From Xenorhabdus indica (GTDB taxonomy: Bacteria > Pseudomonadota > Gammaproteobacteria > Enterobacterales > Enterobacteriaceae): a stretch of 64,000 nucleotides of DNA. Shown in pieces: positions 20,590 through 32,810 of the stretch. The stretch is taken from the NCBI RefSeq assembly GCF_014467235.1, contig NZ_NKHP01000002.1, positions 119,527 to 183,526 of the forward strand, read 5' to 3'. Under the pieces are notes generated by a model. It did not search any database. It saw only the letters and a list, made by a program, of their open reading frames with translations, and was not told where the DNA came from. The first letter of the stretch is position 1. Every line of letters starts with the position of its first letter. The position numbers and the translations under genes were made by a program.

Positions 20590-21087
20590 TTATTTAACCT
20601 GCTTCAATACTTCTGAGGTAATATCTTTGCCAGATGCAGCATATACTGCAGTACTTGCATCAAGAACAAGGTCATAACCTTCTTTACCTGCAACCACTTT
20701 GACTGCATCCTGAATTCGGCCCAAGAGCTTGTTACGTTCTTCCATTTGACGACGACGGTTATCATTTTCAAAAGCCTGTGCTTTTTGTGCAAATTCATTA
20801 CGTTTAGTCAGCACTTCCTTTTCTAATTTTTCGCGCTCACTTGCCTTCATGGTTGAACCATCACGCTGCAATTTTTGGAGCTGAGACTGCAAGTCGGATT
20901 CCATGCGCTGCAAATCAGATGCTCGGCCTTTAAATTCGTTTTCCAACTGTTTTGCAACAGCTTCATGAGCAGGCAGTTGTTGGAATATTTCACCAACATT
21001 CACGATAGCGATTTTTTCTGCCGCCTGAACACCAGCAGAAAAAGCTAATGCGATACCAAGGCTTGCTGCACACAGTACTTTCTTCAC
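20590..21087 (-). CDS. skp: Periplasmic chaperone Skp (OmpH)
   Basis: Trimeric periplasmic chaperone that carries unfolded outer-membrane proteins to the BAM complex. The signal peptide ends near [15 protein letters not shown] (cleavage after VQA, about residue 22). A long charged coiled-coil tentacle (about residues 45-130) is followed by the C-terminal [13 protein letters not shown] strand. It is 165 aa, as expected. It is downstream of bamA across a hairpin. Confidence 0.96.
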   Translation of the reverse strand: MKKVLCAASLGIALAFSAGVQAAEKIAIVNVGEIFQQLPAHEAVAKQLENEFKGRASDLQRMESDLQSQLQKLQRDGSTMKASEREKLEKEVLTKRNEFAQKAQAFENDNRRRQMEERNKLLGRIQDAVKVVAGKEGYDLVLDASTAVYAASGKDITSEVLKQVK

Positions 21088-21132
21088 GATAAACTCCTTT
21101 GACTTACGCTATTGACATGTTGGGATATTTAT

Positions 21133-21160
21133 AATCGCCTTATTTAATAATAAGGCGATT
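21133..21160 (-). terminator. Hairpin between bamA and skp
   Basis: AATCGCCTTAT (21133-21143) and ATAAGGCGATT (21150-21160) form an 11-bp stem with a 6-base loop, 22 bases after bamA. The minus-strand continuation (ATAAATA) is AT-rich but without a T run. It probably modulates readthrough or RNA stability rather than ending transcription. Confidence 0.55.
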
Positions 21161-21182
21161 TTCCACCAAGAACGATTGATTT

Positions 21183-23573
21183 TTACCAGGTTCCACCAAT
21201 ATTAAACTGGAATTGCTCTGTTCTATCCCCTTTATAATCTTTGATTGGCTGAGCATAAGAGAACGTTAGAGGTCCCAATGGTGATAACCATTGCAACGCA
21301 ATACCAGTAGAAACACGGACATTATTCGGTTTGCTGTAATCAGGTAAGCCAGCGTAATTGCTCCAGTTGGTATCCCATACTGTTCCTGCATCTACAAACA
21401 GAGACGTCCGCACAGAGTTAGAATATTTTGCATCCAGGAAAGGCGTCGGCGTAATCAGTTCGAAACTGGCAACTGCTGTTGCGTTACCACCTACTGCATC
21501 CTGGGACACTCCCCTGCTATCAACTTCAGGCAGACCATCTTTCCCTTTTTTGAAATAAACTGCTTTTGGACCAATATTATTGGGGCGGAAACCTCGAACA
21601 CTAGTGGAACCACCAGCATAGAAGTTTTCATAGAATGGCATTTCCTTACCACCGAAACCGCTACCATAGCCCAGACGAGCACGTCCCATTATGACCCATG
21701 AATGATCATCATCAATAGGGTAATAACCCGCAGAGTTCAGAGTAACTTTATAGAATTGGTTATCTGAGCCAGGCACAGTGATTCTCGTATCTAACCCTGC
21801 TTTAAGCCCGGAAGTCGGGAAGAAACCACGGTCAAGGCTATTGTAATTCCAGCCAACTGTCAGCATAAAGTCATTGGCATCAAACTTGACCTTATCCGTA
21901 AAACCCGGATCTTTGTTCATTTTCTTCATGTAACGCCACATAGCCAACTGAGGACGTATATTAGACAATGAGTTATGAACATAGCCTAATCTGAAGAATA
22001 ACGAGTTATTTTCATTCAGCGGAATACCAAAAGAACCATCTGTACCGTATGATTTGTTGGTATAGTTAGAAAGAGAGGCATCATCAGCACGAAAATCATT
22101 ATAAAACAGTCGCCCCCCCAGACTCACACCGTTAACAGTGAAGTAAGGGTTCGTAAAGGACAAATCCGCCGACGTTGAGTAATCATTCTTGCTGGCATTG
22201 ATCCCCACGGCATTACCTGTTCCTAGCCAGTTATCCTGCTGAACACCGATCTGGAAACTCATCCCACTTTCAGTACCGAAACCAATCCCAAAGTTCATGG
22301 AGCCTGTATTACGCTCTTTAACTTTATAAACCACATCAACCTGGTCAGGGCTGCCCGGTACACGTTCTGTTGCAACATCAACCGTTTCAAAATAGCCCAA
22401 TCGATTGAGGCGTTCTTTTCCGTACTCAACCAGATCATTACCCAACCATGCCCCTTCCATCTGACGCATTTCACGGCGTAATACGGAGTCTTTACTGGTG
22501 TCATTACCAGTGAAACGTATGTTACGGACGTAGAAACGGTGACCTGCATCTACGTTGACATGGAGTTTCACAGTTTTGTCTGCATCATTGATTTCAGGTT
22601 GTGTCATGACACGAGGATAGGCGTAACCATAGCGGCCAAGAAGATATTTGATCGCCATTTCCATATGGGTTACCCCAGTTCCATTATACAATGAACCAGG
22701 TTTAATATTAGTCAGTTTCGTTATTTCAGATTGGTATCCTGCCAAATTACCATTTACATCAACACCTGAGATTTTATATTGATCCCCTTCCGTGATGTTA
22801 ATAGTGATATAAATCCCTTTTTTATCGGGTGTCAGATTGACTTGAGTCGAATCAATGTTGAAACGAGCATAACCCCTGTCAAGATAGAAACTACGCAGTT
22901 TTTCAAGATCGCCTTCTAACTCCTGTTTTTGATATTTCTGATTAGCTGTCAGATTCCACCATGGAACATCGTCCCTGAGTTGGAAATTATCGAGCAATTC
23001 ATTAGTAGAAAAGGTCTTATTGCCAACAATATTAATCTGCTGAATTTTGGCAGAAATACCTTCGGAAAAGACAAGTTTCAGATCGACACGATTACGGGGA
23101 AGGGGTGTGACAACGGCTTTTACTGTGGCACTGTATTTACCAACACTATAGTAGAAATCTTCCAGCCCCTTTTCGATATTTGACAGCATAGTGCGGTCAA
23201 GGGCTTCACCAACACGAACACGAGAGGCCTCAAGGTTTTTCTTGAGCATGTCATCTTTCACCGCTTTGTTACCGGAAAAAGTGATGCTGGCGATGGTTGG
23301 CCGTTCTTTTACCTGAACAACCAGTGAATTGCCATCACGCAAGACACGAACATCTTCAAAATTTCCAGTCGCGAACAAGGCGTGGATCGCGCGACTGATA
23401 TCCCCGTCGCTGACTGTATCACCTACGCGAACAGGCATATTCAATAATGCTGCACCAACGGTGACACGTTGAAGACCCTCAAAATGAATGTCCCGAACTA
23501 TGAATCCGTCTGAACCGTATGCAGTGGCGCTGCCGAACAGCAGCGACGCTATGAGCAACTTTTTCATCGCCAT
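21183..23573 (-). CDS. bamA: Outer-membrane protein assembly factor BamA
   Basis: Core Omp85 protein of the beta-barrel assembly machine. The signal peptide [20 protein letters not shown] is nearly that of E. coli. Five POTRA domains span about residues 21-420, followed by a 16-strand barrel with the conserved VRGF motif ([14 protein letters not shown]) and a C-terminal FNIGGTW ending. The frame is open to 23639, but the ATG at 23573 begins the signal peptide, giving 796 aa (E. coli 810). Confidence 0.97.
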   Translation of the reverse strand: MAMKKLLIASLLFGSATAYGSDGFIVRDIHFEGLQRVTVGAALLNMPVRVGDTVSDGDISRAIHALFATGNFEDVRVLRDGNSLVVQVKERPTIASITFSGNKAVKDDMLKKNLEASRVRVGEALDRTMLSNIEKGLEDFYYSVGKYSATVKAVVTPLPRNRVDLKLVFSEGISAKIQQINIVGNKTFSTNELLDNFQLRDDVPWWNLTANQKYQKQELEGDLEKLRSFYLDRGYARFNIDSTQVNLTPDKKGIYITINITEGDQYKISGVDVNGNLAGYQSEITKLTNIKPGSLYNGTGVTHMEMAIKYLLGRYGYAYPRVMTQPEINDADKTVKLHVNVDAGHRFYVRNIRFTGNDTSKDSVLRREMRQMEGAWLGNDLVEYGKERLNRLGYFETVDVATERVPGSPDQVDVVYKVKERNTGSMNFGIGFGTESGMSFQIGVQQDNWLGTGNAVGINASKNDYSTSADLSFTNPYFTVNGVSLGGRLFYNDFRADDASLSNYTNKSYGTDGSFGIPLNENNSLFFRLGYVHNSLSNIRPQLAMWRYMKKMNKDPGFTDKVKFDANDFMLTVGWNYNSLDRGFFPTSGLKAGLDTRITVPGSDNQFYKVTLNSAGYYPIDDDHSWVIMGRARLGYGSGFGGKEMPFYENFYAGGSTSVRGFRPNNIGPKAVYFKKGKDGLPEVDSRGVSQDAVGGNATAVASFELITPTPFLDAKYSNSVRTSLFVDAGTVWDTNWSNYAGLPDYSKPNNVRVSTGIALQWLSPLGPLTFSYAQPIKDYKGDRTEQFQFNIGGTW

Positions 23574-23607
23574 CGTTGTTATGCGTTTTCCTAACTGGTC
23601 TCCCACC

Positions 23608-24960
23608 TTAAAAGCGGGAGAAATCATTGAAAAGTGCAAGCCCCATTAATAACACCAGCAATATAGCACCAATGCGATAACTGAAGTCTTGTACACGCTC
23701 GGAGACCGGCCCTCCCTTGATTTTCTCGATAGCAAGGAAAAGCAGGTGTCCACCATCTAGTACAGGTAATGGGAACAAGTTAATGATCCCAAGATTGACG
23801 CTGATTAGCGCCAAAAACATCAAATAATACACCAAGCCAGAATCAGCCGATACACCAGCTCCCTTGGCTATGGAAATAGGGCCGCTAAGGTTATTGAGTT
23901 TTACATCTCCAACAATCAATTTGCCAATCATATTGACGGTCAGCTTCATCAATTGCCAGGTTTTATCCCCTGCCTCATAAAAAGCATAGAATGGCCCATA
24001 TTGTTGAACTGTTTTGTATTCATCTGCCAGGGGAATGATTTTAAATTCGATACCAGCAAAACCTATTTCACGTCCATCGGAAAGCTTTTTAGCAGTTGGA
24101 GTCAATGATAAAGTGATCATGCTGCCAGCTCTCGCAACGTCTAATTTTAGAGAAATATTTGGATTTTTCCTGACATAAGATGCAAAACTGTGCCAAACAT
24201 CTATATCCTGATCATTGACTTTAACGATCCTGTCCCCATTTTGTAAACCCGCTTTTTCGGCTGCCGAACCAGGATGGATTTTATCCACCTGAGAACTGGG
24301 ATGTGGAATAACAGGCATAATTCCTAAAGATAGCAAGATATCCTGTTTGGATGGATCAAATGCCCAATGTCGCAAATCCAGTGTTTTTTGAATAGCATCA
24401 GAAGAGTCCATTGGTGCTACACTCACCTCAACGGAGGATTCACCAACTTGACTCACTAACGCCAGCCTTGCTGAGTTCCAATCAGGAGTTTCGATACCAT
24501 CAACCGCTTTTAGTTCCATTCCGGGCAAAATATTTGCCTGCGCCGCTATAGAATCGGGTTTAATATCCAAAACCACTGGGCGTACCGAAGGCACACCAAT
24601 CACAAAAACCAACCAATAAGCGACAACAGCCAGAATAAAGTTTGCGATTGGGCCTGCGCTGACAACTGCCGCACGCTGACCGATGGTCTTGTTGTTGAAT
24701 GCCATATGACGACGTTCAGGAGCAACAGTTTCAACCCTTTCATCAAGCATTTTGACGTATCCGCCCAAAGGAATAAGGGCAATAACGTATTCGGTTCCCT
24801 GTTTATCTGTACGACGCCAAAGTGCTTTACCAAACCCAATGGAAAAACGCTCAACGTAAATACCACATCGTCTGGCCACCCAAAAGTGACCAAACTCATG
24901 CACTGTGATAAGCACACCCAATGCAACAATAAATGCAGCCAGATTCCAGAGAATATCCAT
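23608..24960 (-). CDS. rseP: Site-2 intramembrane zinc metalloprotease RseP
   Basis: Cleaves RseA within the membrane to release sigma-E, and also degrades remnant signal peptides. The zinc motif HEFGH is at about residues 22-26 in the first membrane helix; tandem PDZ domains occupy the periplasmic middle; the third zinc ligand is in [10 protein letters not shown] (about residue 402). The frame extends to 24981, but the ATG at 24960 ([10 protein letters not shown]) gives 450 aa, exactly the E. coli length. Confidence 0.97.
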   Translation of the reverse strand: MDILWNLAAFIVALGVLITVHEFGHFWVARRCGIYVERFSIGFGKALWRRTDKQGTEYVIALIPLGGYVKMLDERVETVAPERRHMAFNNKTIGQRAAVVSAGPIANFILAVVAYWLVFVIGVPSVRPVVLDIKPDSIAAQANILPGMELKAVDGIETPDWNSARLALVSQVGESSVEVSVAPMDSSDAIQKTLDLRHWAFDPSKQDILLSLGIMPVIPHPSSQVDKIHPGSAAEKAGLQNGDRIVKVNDQDIDVWHSFASYVRKNPNISLKLDVARAGSMITLSLTPTAKKLSDGREIGFAGIEFKIIPLADEYKTVQQYGPFYAFYEAGDKTWQLMKLTVNMIGKLIVGDVKLNNLSGPISIAKGAGVSADSGLVYYLMFLALISVNLGIINLFPLPVLDGGHLLFLAIEKIKGGPVSERVQDFSYRIGAILLVLLMGLALFNDFSRF

Positions 24961-24970
24961 TAATGTACCT

Positions 24971-25834
24971 TCAGAGACCAAAGCCAGAAGAAATTAACAT
25001 TACCAGTCCTGCAAAAACAGGAACCGCCGCAGTCAAACTATCTACCCTATCCATCACACCTCCATGTCCTGGGATCAACTGACTGCTGTCTTTAATTCCT
25101 GATTCTCGCTTGAACATACTTTCGGTGAGGTCACCGAAAACAGATGCAATAACAACAACGGCGGAAATCAACAATAAGTTCTCAGGCATAACAGGCATTG
25201 GGGCAAATTTACTGAACAGCCATGATATAAACGCAGCAGTCAACAATCCACCAGCCAGCCCTTCAAGCGTTTTGCCCGGAGACACCTTAGGTGCCATTTT
25301 ATGTTTACCTAATGTACGCCCGAAAATGTAAGCCCCCGAATCAGCGGCCCACACCAGTAACATCACATACAACAGCCACCACGCACCGTGATAAGTATTA
25401 TTTTCATATCCTTGGGTACGCAACACCATCATTCCACAATAAAATGGCACAATTGTCAGAAAACCAAATGACATACGCAGTGTAACGGAGGATTTCCAAA
25501 TAGAAGCTGAAGCAGGGTAAGCAATCACTAATAAAATAGCCGCAGCCCACCAGAGCATTCCTGCCCACAATAGATATACAATTTGTGGTTTTTCAATAAG
25601 GTGAGTAAGATCTGCCAAAGAGTATTGCAAGACCAGCAACCCCACAGTACACAACACTGCCAGAGTAACACGTTTAGTCTGTGTCAATAATCCGGCAAAT
25701 TGCCCCCATTCCCATGCAGCAAGTGCTGAAACTGCAATAACAACCAACCCAAATCCTGAGGGGGGAAGTAAAAACAGAGCTGCAATAACAAGTGGAATTA
25801 ATACTAACGTAGTTAAAAGACGGTACTTCAGCAA
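24971..25834 (-). CDS. cdsA: Phosphatidate cytidylyltransferase
   Basis: Inner-membrane enzyme that makes CDP-diacylglycerol for phospholipid synthesis. It has about eight hydrophobic segments and the CDP-alcohol signature [20 protein letters not shown] (about 239-258), running on to DR-D. It is 287 aa against 285 in E. coli. It lies between uppS and rseP in the normal order. Confidence 0.97.
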   Translation of the reverse strand: MLKYRLLTTLVLIPLVIAALFLLPPSGFGLVVIAVSALAAWEWGQFAGLLTQTKRVTLAVLCTVGLLVLQYSLADLTHLIEKPQIVYLLWAGMLWWAAAILLVIAYPASASIWKSSVTLRMSFGFLTIVPFYCGMMVLRTQGYENNTYHGAWWLLYVMLLVWAADSGAYIFGRTLGKHKMAPKVSPGKTLEGLAGGLLTAAFISWLFSKFAPMPVMPENLLLISAVVVIASVFGDLTESMFKRESGIKDSSQLIPGHGGVMDRVDSLTAAVPVFAGLVMLISSGFGL

Positions 25835-25843
25835 GTTCTCCTC

Positions 25844-26596
25844 CTATGATCCCACTTCGGCATCGTCTGGTGTTCCGCCAAATCGGCGTTCTCGTTTGGC
25901 AAAGGCATGAATAGCACCTTCAAAAGCTGTTTCATCAAAATCAGGCCAAAGTATATCGGTAAAATATAATTCTGCATAAGCGATCTGCCATAACAGGAAA
26001 TTACTGATACGATGTTCACCTCCTGTCCTGATCACTAAATCAACTTCAGGCTGTTGACTCAAATTCATGAAACTACTGACTGTTGCTTCGGTAATTTCCT
26101 CAGGATGAAGCTGATTTACTCTGACTTTCTCAGCAATCTGCTTAACACTCTGAACCAAATCCCAACGGCCTCCATAATTGGCGGCGATATTAAGCTGCAA
26201 TCCGGTATTGTCCGCCGTCAATTCCACTGAACGGCCGATACGTTCCTGTAACCGTGGGCTAAACCGACTGATATCACCAATAACAGATAATTTCACATTG
26301 TGCTTATGTAAGCTCTTCACTTCATTATCAAGGGCAAAAACAAACAGTTCCATCAATGAACTGACTTCTTGTTGTGGACGATTCCAGTTTTCACTACTGA
26401 AAGCATATAATGTCAGTGATTCGATATTATTCTTAACCGAAAAGCTCACAGCGCTTCGTACAGCTTTAATTCCAGCACGATGACCAAAAACTCTTAATTT
26501 CCCACGCTTTTTTGCCCAGCGACCATTACCATCCATAATGATAGCAACATGTCTGGGTAACGTTAGCGATGAGCCACAATCACTAGGCGATATCAC
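25844..26596 (-). CDS. uppS: Undecaprenyl diphosphate synthase
   Basis: cis-Prenyltransferase that makes the C55 lipid carrier for peptidoglycan, O-antigen and other glycans. The catalytic Asp and diphosphate-binding segment are in IIMDGNGRWAKKRG (residues 19-32); GHRAG follows, then LTLYAFSSENWNRP, and the substrate-binding RTGGEHRISNFLLWQ near 195-209. It is 250 aa, as expected. Also known as ispU. Confidence 0.97.
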   Translation of the reverse strand: MISPSDCGSSLTLPRHVAIIMDGNGRWAKKRGKLRVFGHRAGIKAVRSAVSFSVKNNIESLTLYAFSSENWNRPQQEVSSLMELFVFALDNEVKSLHKHNVKLSVIGDISRFSPRLQERIGRSVELTADNTGLQLNIAANYGGRWDLVQSVKQIAEKVRVNQLHPEEITEATVSSFMNLSQQPEVDLVIRTGGEHRISNFLLWQIAYAELYFTDILWPDFDETAFEGAIHAFAKRERRFGGTPDDAEVGS

Positions 26597-26655
26597 TCAA
26601 ACTAATCCTTAAATAACTAAGCTGACTTCTTGTGCTTCAAGAACTTTCACACATG

Positions 26656-26684
26656 AAAAAGCCGTGTTAATGATCACCACGGCT
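26656..26684 (-). terminator. Terminator downstream of dxr
   Basis: On the minus strand AGCCGTG (26684-26678) pairs with CACGGCT (26666-26660), followed by TTTTC. It separates dxr from the uppS operon, together with ERIC-like copy D on its upstream side. Confidence 0.8.
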
Positions 26685-26723
26685 ATTTCTGGCATAAACC
26701 CGAATGAAAGCCTTTATCTCTGA

Positions 26724-26793
26724 TATACCCTTAATCTCTTAAGCTGTTTCTTTCGTTGTTGACTGTGCAACAACTCAGAATCTATTGGGTATA
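26724..26793. repeat. ERIC-like short inverted-terminal element, copy D
   Basis: TATACCC at 26724-26730 and GGGTATA at 26787-26793 bound a 70-bp element in the dxr-uppS gap. The inner part contains GTTGTTGACTGTGCAACAAC, which can itself fold. The terminal ATTGGGTATA matches the reverse complement of the start of copy B (TATACCCAAT). Confidence 0.65.
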
Positions 26794-26910
26794 TACGCCC
26801 ACAAAAACGTATGCCAAATATCAAACTGGTTATTATAACAACTATGATTTACCTGCGAACTATATCATTTGACCAAACGCAAACAAACATATACTTATCA
26901 GCAAAATTCG

Positions 26911-28107
26911 CTATTTAGCAAAGGCTTTGATTTCCTCTTTCGCTAAAGTTCTCGCTATATTATCGATTTCTAAGACCTCTTCGATGCTTTGAGGTTCAGA
27001 TAAATTTAATTTTTCAACTACCTGCCGATTCACCATAGCAATATCAGTAAAACAAATTCTATTCTGTAAAAAAGCACTAACGGTTTCTTCATTAGCTGCA
27101 TTCAATGCTGTTGTTGCAGCCTGTCCTTCATGACATGCATCAATTGCCAATTTAAGGCATGGGTAGCGGCGATAGTCCAACACTTCAAAAGTGAGTGTAC
27201 TGAGTTCAGTAAAATCCAGTGGTTTCGCACCGGATATAATGCGATTAGGATAGGCCATGCCATAAGCTATCGGAGTACACATATCCTGTGTTCCCAATTG
27301 CGCAATGATACTGCCATCATGGTAACGAACCATTGAGTGGATCACTGATTGCGGATGCAACAGTACTTCCATTTCATCAGCAGAAGCATTAAACAGATTA
27401 CGGGCTTCAATATATTCCAACCCTTTATTCATCATTGTTGCAGAGTCAACGGAAATTTTACGCCCCATTGACCAGATGGGGTGAGCACAGGCCTCATCAG
27501 GTGTGACATAGGGTAATTTATCCAAGGAGGTTTTGCGGAATGGCCCACCGGAGCCCGTCAAAATAATGCTGGAGATACCATGATCTTTTAAATTTGCAGT
27601 GCCGAGGTTATGTTGCACTGATTCAGGCAAACTTTGGAAAATAGCATTATGTTCGCTATCAATTGGCAATAATTGCGCTTTATATTGGCTAACCGCCTCC
27701 ATAAACAGGCGGCCACTAGTAATAAGAGATTCTTTGTTAGCGAGTAGAACTTGCTTACCCTTGCGAATCGCGGCCAGTGTTGGCAATAATCCAGCGACAC
27801 CAACAATAGCAGACATGACTTGATCGACATCTTCCAGTGCTGCTAAATCACAAATGGCATCTTTTCCAGACAGGACTTCGATTTGGCTGCCTTGTTCCTG
27901 CAATAAACTCCGCAATTTTGTTGCTGAATTTTCATCTGCCATTGCGGCATATAGAGGCCGAAACTCCAGACATTGTTGTGCCATGAGTTCGCTATTTTTC
28001 CCGGCAATAAGTGCCACAACTCGGAATTTGTCTGGGTTATTTCTGACAACTGAGAGTGTACTTTTCCCGACGGACCCCGTTGAACCGAGGATAGTTAAGC
28101 GTTTCAT
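26911..28107 (-). CDS. dxr: 1-deoxy-D-xylulose 5-phosphate reductoisomerase
   Basis: Second step of the MEP isoprenoid pathway, NADPH-dependent rearrangement of DXP to MEP; it supplies UppS next door. The Rossmann motif is [11 protein letters not shown] (residues 8-18); NKESLITSG carries an active-site region; the metal- and substrate-binding stretch is [10 protein letters not shown]...[13 protein letters not shown] (about 186-232). It is 398 aa, as in E. coli. Also called ispC. Confidence 0.97.
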   Translation of the reverse strand: MKRLTILGSTGSVGKSTLSVVRNNPDKFRVVALIAGKNSELMAQQCLEFRPLYAAMADENSATKLRSLLQEQGSQIEVLSGKDAICDLAALEDVDQVMSAIVGVAGLLPTLAAIRKGKQVLLANKESLITSGRLFMEAVSQYKAQLLPIDSEHNAIFQSLPESVQHNLGTANLKDHGISSIILTGSGGPFRKTSLDKLPYVTPDEACAHPIWSMGRKISVDSATMMNKGLEYIEARNLFNASADEMEVLLHPQSVIHSMVRYHDGSIIAQLGTQDMCTPIAYGMAYPNRIISGAKPLDFTELSTLTFEVLDYRRYPCLKLAIDACHEGQAATTALNAANEETVSAFLQNRICFTDIAMVNRQVVEKLNLSEPQSIEEVLEIDNIARTLAKEEIKAFAK

Positions 28108-28234
28108 TTTTATACTCTAAGTATTCTACTAACATAAAATCGCAATAGTTTGATCTGTCCTGATCGCCATGTCCATTGCTTGAGAAAGAAATGTGATACG
28201 AAATGGAAAATATTAATAATATTTAAATAATAAG

Positions 28235-28262
28235 ATCAACGCCGCAGGGCTGCGGCGTTGAT
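28235..28262 (-). terminator. Terminator downstream of frr
   Basis: ATCAACGCCGCAG (28235-28247) and CTGCGGCGTTGAT (28250-28262) are perfectly complementary. On the minus strand the stem is followed by CTTATTATT. It lies 15 bases after the frr stop. Confidence 0.88.
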
Positions 28263-28276
28263 TCGAGAAGTGGCAA

Positions 28277-28834
28277 TTAGAAATCCATCAACTCAGCTTC
28301 TTTATTTGCCAACGCTTCATCAATCTTTTTGATGAAACTATCAGTCAGTTTCTGAATGTCGTCCTGTGAACGACGTTCTTCATCTTCACTAATTTCTTTA
28401 TCTTTCAGCAGTGCTTTAACCTTATCGTTAGCATCACGGCGTATATTACGAATGGACACACGGCCTTGTTCTGCATCACCACGAACGACCTTGATCAAAT
28501 CCTTACGACGCTCTTCAGTCAGTGGTGGCAGAGGGACGCGAATGATAGTTCCAGCGGAAGATGGGTTTAACCCCAGATCAGAAGCCATAATCGCTTTTTC
28601 AACAGCTGCGGTCATAGAACGATCAAATACCGTGATCGCTAAAGTACGTGCATCTTCGGCAACAACGTTCGCGATCTGACGCAATGGCGTTGCCGCGCCG
28701 TAATATTCAACGCTGATACCATCCAACAGGCTAGGAGAAGCACGGCCAGTACGCACCTTGCTGATTTGGTTTTTCAGTGCTTCGACGCTTTTTTCCATGC
28801 GGTCTTGTGCGTCTTTTTTGATTTCATTAATCAC
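28277..28834 (-). CDS. frr: Ribosome recycling factor
   Basis: With EF-G splits the post-termination ribosome. The tRNA-mimic shape follows from a three-helix bundle; the family blocks [21 protein letters not shown] (about 27-47) and [19 protein letters not shown] (about 97-115) are intact. It is 185 aa, identical to E. coli. It lies downstream of pyrH, the usual rpsB-tsf-pyrH-frr order. Confidence 0.97.
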   Translation of the reverse strand: MINEIKKDAQDRMEKSVEALKNQISKVRTGRASPSLLDGISVEYYGAATPLRQIANVVAEDARTLAITVFDRSMTAAVEKAIMASDLGLNPSSAGTIIRVPLPPLTEERRKDLIKVVRGDAEQGRVSIRNIRRDANDKVKALLKDKEISEDEERRSQDDIQKLTDSFIKKIDEALANKEAELMDF

Positions 28835-28995
28835 GTTATAAACCCTTGGGAGCTGGTTATGTTCTAGACCATAAATATTAACATGATATTCTATGGCCCT
28901 GTGTCATTAAATTCGGCACATCAGGACACTGATCATACCGTCAAATTTCACCAATGTCTCTGAATACGGGAAGTGATAAATCCGATCGTGATAAA

Positions 28996-29724
28996 TCAGC
29001 CGTGAGAAATCAACGTACCTTCACTTTCCCCCATGACAACACGACGAAGTGCGCCTGGTTTGTTCATATTAAAAACACGAATTGGCAGGTTATGGTCACG
29101 GGCCAGCGTAAAGGCGGCAAGATCCATGACTTTCAATTCACGCTCCAAGACTTCCTGATAAGCCAGCTTATTATAGAGAACCGCTTCAGGATCTTTTGTA
29201 GGATCAGCAGAATAGACCCCGTCAACTTTGGTTGCTTTTAACACAACATCCGCTTCAATTTCAATGCCACGCAAGCAAGCCGCGGAATCTGTCGTAAAGA
29301 ACGGGTTGCCAGTACCTGCCGAGAAAATAACAACACGACCGTGACGCAGTAAGCTGATAGCTTCAGCCCAACTATAGTTGTCACATACGCCATTCAGCGG
29401 GATAGCGGACATCAAACGGGCGTTCACATAGGCGCGATGTAAGGCATCACGCATCGCCAGACCGTTCATCACAGTCGCCAACATGCCCATGTGATCGCCG
29501 ACTACACGGTTCATTCCTGCTTCAGCCAACCCGGCTCCACGAAACAGGTTACCTCCGCCAATAACGACACCGACCTGAATACCCAACTCAACCAGTTCTT
29601 TGATTTCCTGAGCCATGCGGTCTAAGACGCTGGCATCGATACCAAAACCTTCTGCGCCTTGCAGGGCTTCTCCACTGAGCTTAAGCAGGATTCTCTGATA
29701 TACGGGTTTTGCATTGGTTGCCAT
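28996..29724 (-). CDS. pyrH: Uridylate kinase
   Basis: Hexameric UMP kinase of the amino-acid-kinase fold, regulated by GTP and UTP. Visible segments: [11 protein letters not shown] (13-23), [12 protein letters not shown] (about 53-64), [21 protein letters not shown] (about 143-163) and the C-terminal [18 protein letters not shown]. It is 242 aa against 241 in E. coli. Confidence 0.97.
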   Translation of the reverse strand: MATNAKPVYQRILLKLSGEALQGAEGFGIDASVLDRMAQEIKELVELGIQVGVVIGGGNLFRGAGLAEAGMNRVVGDHMGMLATVMNGLAMRDALHRAYVNARLMSAIPLNGVCDNYSWAEAISLLRHGRVVIFSAGTGNPFFTTDSAACLRGIEIEADVVLKATKVDGVYSADPTKDPEAVLYNKLAYQEVLERELKVMDLAAFTLARDHNLPIRVFNMNKPGALRRVVMGESEGTLISHG

Positions 29725-29828
29725 GGTGTTCAGTCCTAAGCAGATAAAGATTATTGGGGATTACTACGGTTTATTCAATGACTACACATCCACGCTATGC
29801 AGCCAGATGTAAAATTCATCTTTAAATA

Positions 29829-29858
29829 AAACAGAACCGCCAATCGGCGGCTCCGTTT
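29829..29858 (-). terminator. Terminator downstream of tsf
   Basis: On the minus strand an imperfect stem centres on CCGCC/GGCGG (29837-29841 with 29846-29850) and extends through AAC/GTT outer pairs. It is followed by a TTTTATTT run. It begins 7 bases after the tsf stop. Confidence 0.82.
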
Positions 29859-29864
29859 AAACAA

Positions 29865-30722
29865 TTAAGACTGTTTGCTCATTGCAGCAACTTCTGCTGC
29901 GAAATCAGCTTCAACTTTCTCAATGCCTTCGCCCACTTCGAAGCGAATAAAGTCGATAACTTTAGCATTGTTTTCTTTCAGCAGAGCACCAACAGTTTTG
30001 CTTGGGTCCATCACGAAGTTCTGACCAGTCAGAGAGATTTCGCCGGTGAATTTGTTCATACGGCCAGAAACCATTTTCTCTGCGATTTCGCGTGGCTTGC
30101 CAGACTGCATTGCGATGTCTAGCTGGATCTGATGCTCACGCTCAACAACGTCAGCAGGAACGTCAGTTGGGTTTACATATTCTGGTTTGCTTGCAGCAAC
30201 GTGCATTGCGATGTGTTTGATCAGCTCTTCGTTTGCGCCTTCAGCAGCAACCAGAACGCCGATACGAGCACCGTGCAGGTAAGAACCTACCGCTTCACCT
30301 TCCAGAATAGCAACGCGACGGATGTTGATATTTTCACCGATTTTCGCGACCAGAGTAGTGCGCTGTTCTTCGAATTTAGCTTTCAGTGCATCAATGTCAG
30401 CGTTTTTATCAGCCATAACAGAAGCAATCACTTCTTTACCGAATGCCAGGAAGCCTGAATCTTTAGCAACGAAGTCGGTTTCACAGTTCAGTTCAACGAT
30501 ACCTGCGAATTTAGCATCAGATGAAACTTCAACCAGGATAACGCCTTCAGCCGCAACACGGCCTGCTTTTTTAGCTGCTTTTGCCTGACCTGATTTACGC
30601 ATGTTATCGATAGCCAACTCGATATCACCATTTGCTTCAACCAGTGCTTTTTTACATTCCATCATGCCTGCGCCAGTACGCTCACGCAGTTCTTTTACCA
30701 GAGCAGCGGTAATGTCAGCCAT
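29865..30722 (-). CDS. tsf: Translation elongation factor Ts
   Basis: Guanine-nucleotide exchange factor for EF-Tu. The N-terminal UBA-like domain has [16 protein letters not shown] (residues 12-27), and the core exchange motif CETDFVAKD is at about 79-87, including the TDFV residues that insert into EF-Tu. It is 285 aa against 283 in E. coli. Confidence 0.97.
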   Translation of the reverse strand: MADITAALVKELRERTGAGMMECKKALVEANGDIELAIDNMRKSGQAKAAKKAGRVAAEGVILVEVSSDAKFAGIVELNCETDFVAKDSGFLAFGKEVIASVMADKNADIDALKAKFEEQRTTLVAKIGENINIRRVAILEGEAVGSYLHGARIGVLVAAEGANEELIKHIAMHVAASKPEYVNPTDVPADVVEREHQIQLDIAMQSGKPREIAEKMVSGRMNKFTGEISLTGQNFVMDPSKTVGALLKENNAKVIDFIRFEVGEGIEKVEADFAAEVAAMSKQS

Positions 30723-30808
30723 TTGTTTTATTCCTCGATGTGTCTCGCGGGAAGATAAGATTCCGCGGGGAAAGTTATCAGATAATAGTTCTATATCAGA
30801 TAAGTAAA

Positions 30809-30828
30809 GGGGGCCATAACAGGCCCCC
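30809..30828 (-). terminator. rpsB-tsf intercistronic hairpin
   Basis: GGGGGCC (30809-30815) and GGCCCCC (30822-30828) form a GC-rich 7-bp stem; the minus strand continues TTTACTT. A partial terminator at this place would keep tsf expression below rpsB, as known for the E. coli operon. Confidence 0.8.
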
Positions 30829-30884
30829 TAACCAATATATTTCAATACCTGGTCAATAAGGGGCTCAAGAACGAGCATGCCTTA

Positions 30885-31835
<951 letters not shown>

Positions 31836-31841
31836 GCGCGC

Positions 31842-31871
31842 TTTATACCATAAACCGCCCCCATACACCAA
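31842..31871 (-). promoter_or_regulatory. rpsB-tsf promoter
   Basis: On the minus strand TTGGTG (31871-31866), an 18-base spacer and TATAAA (31847-31842) are followed by a GCGCGCC discriminator, the GC-rich form expected for ribosomal genes under stringent control. Confidence 0.75.
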
Positions 31872-32012
31872 CATTTGTTACAGCTTTCTGCTAGTCTTGG
31901 CGATCAGCAGTTATTGTTAGATATACAGTGGGCTGATACCATTACCATCATCATTTCTTCCTTAATTAATATCAAAGAATCGGTAACTCCCCGATTCTGA
32001 TGGACTGATTTC

Positions 32013-32810
32013 ATGGCTATTACTATCAAAACAGACGAAGATATTCAGAAAATGCGCGTTGCCGGGCGTCTGGCGGCCGAGGTTCTGGAGATGATCGAAC
32101 CGCACGTTAAGGCTGGCGTAACCACGGGTGAACTTGATCGCATTTGCCACGAATACATCACGAATAAACAGCAGGCCATTTCTGCCTGTCTGGGTTATCA
32201 CGGTTTTCCTAAATCCGTCTGTATCTCTGTCAATGACGTGGTTTGCCACGGTATTCCAAGCGATGACAAGGTACTGAAAGAAGGCGATATCGTTAACATT
32301 GATGTGACTGTGATTAAAAATGAATTTCACGGCGATACCTCTAAAATGTTTATTGTCGGTACACCCACTATTCAGGGCGAACGCCTGTGCCGTATCACTC
32401 AGGAGAGCCTGTACCTTGCTCTGAGAATGGTTAAACCGGGTATCCGTCTGCGCAGCATCGGCAAAGCCATTCAGCAATACGTGGAAAATCACAATTACTC
32501 TGTAGTTCGCGAATATTGTGGTCACGGTATTGGCAGGGGTTTCCATGAAGAACCTCACGTGCTTCATTACGATGCTGATGACGGTGGCGTTATTCTGCAA
32601 AAAGGCATGGCCTTCACTATTGAACCTATGGTTAATACCGGCGATTTTCGTATCCGTACCATGAAAGATGGCTGGACAGTCAAAACTAAAGATCGTGGCT
32701 GGTCTGCGCAATATGAACATACCATTGTCGTTACCGACAATGGTTGTGAAATCATGACATGGCGCAAAGAAGAAGAGCCACATATTTCAGCCAAATTGGT
32801 TAATATATAA
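32013..32810 (+). CDS. map: Methionine aminopeptidase, type I
   Basis: Removes the initiator methionine from nascent proteins. Pita-bread fold with metal ligands visible in order: His in VCHGIP (about residue 79), Asp in VNIDVTV and FHGDTSKMF (about 97 and 108), His in YCGHGIGRGFHEEPHV (about 171), and Glu in FTIEPMVN and QYEHTIVV (about 204 and 235). It is 265 aa against 264 in E. coli. It is divergent from rpsB, as in E. coli. Confidence 0.98.
   Translation: MAITIKTDEDIQKMRVAGRLAAEVLEMIEPHVKAGVTTGELDRICHEYITNKQQAISACLGYHGFPKSVCISVNDVVCHGIPSDDKVLKEGDIVNIDVTVIKNEFHGDTSKMFIVGTPTIQGERLCRITQESLYLALRMVKPGIRLRSIGKAIQQYVENHNYSVVREYCGHGIGRGFHEEPHVLHYDADDGGVILQKGMAFTIEPMVNTGDFRIRTMKDGWTVKTKDRGWSAQYEHTIVVTDNGCEIMTWRKEEEPHISAKLVNI

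Noticed and set aside
31962..32783. 273-codon open frame on the minus strand
   Set aside because: Lies antisense to map, which is unmistakable; no domain, and it is a frame shadow.
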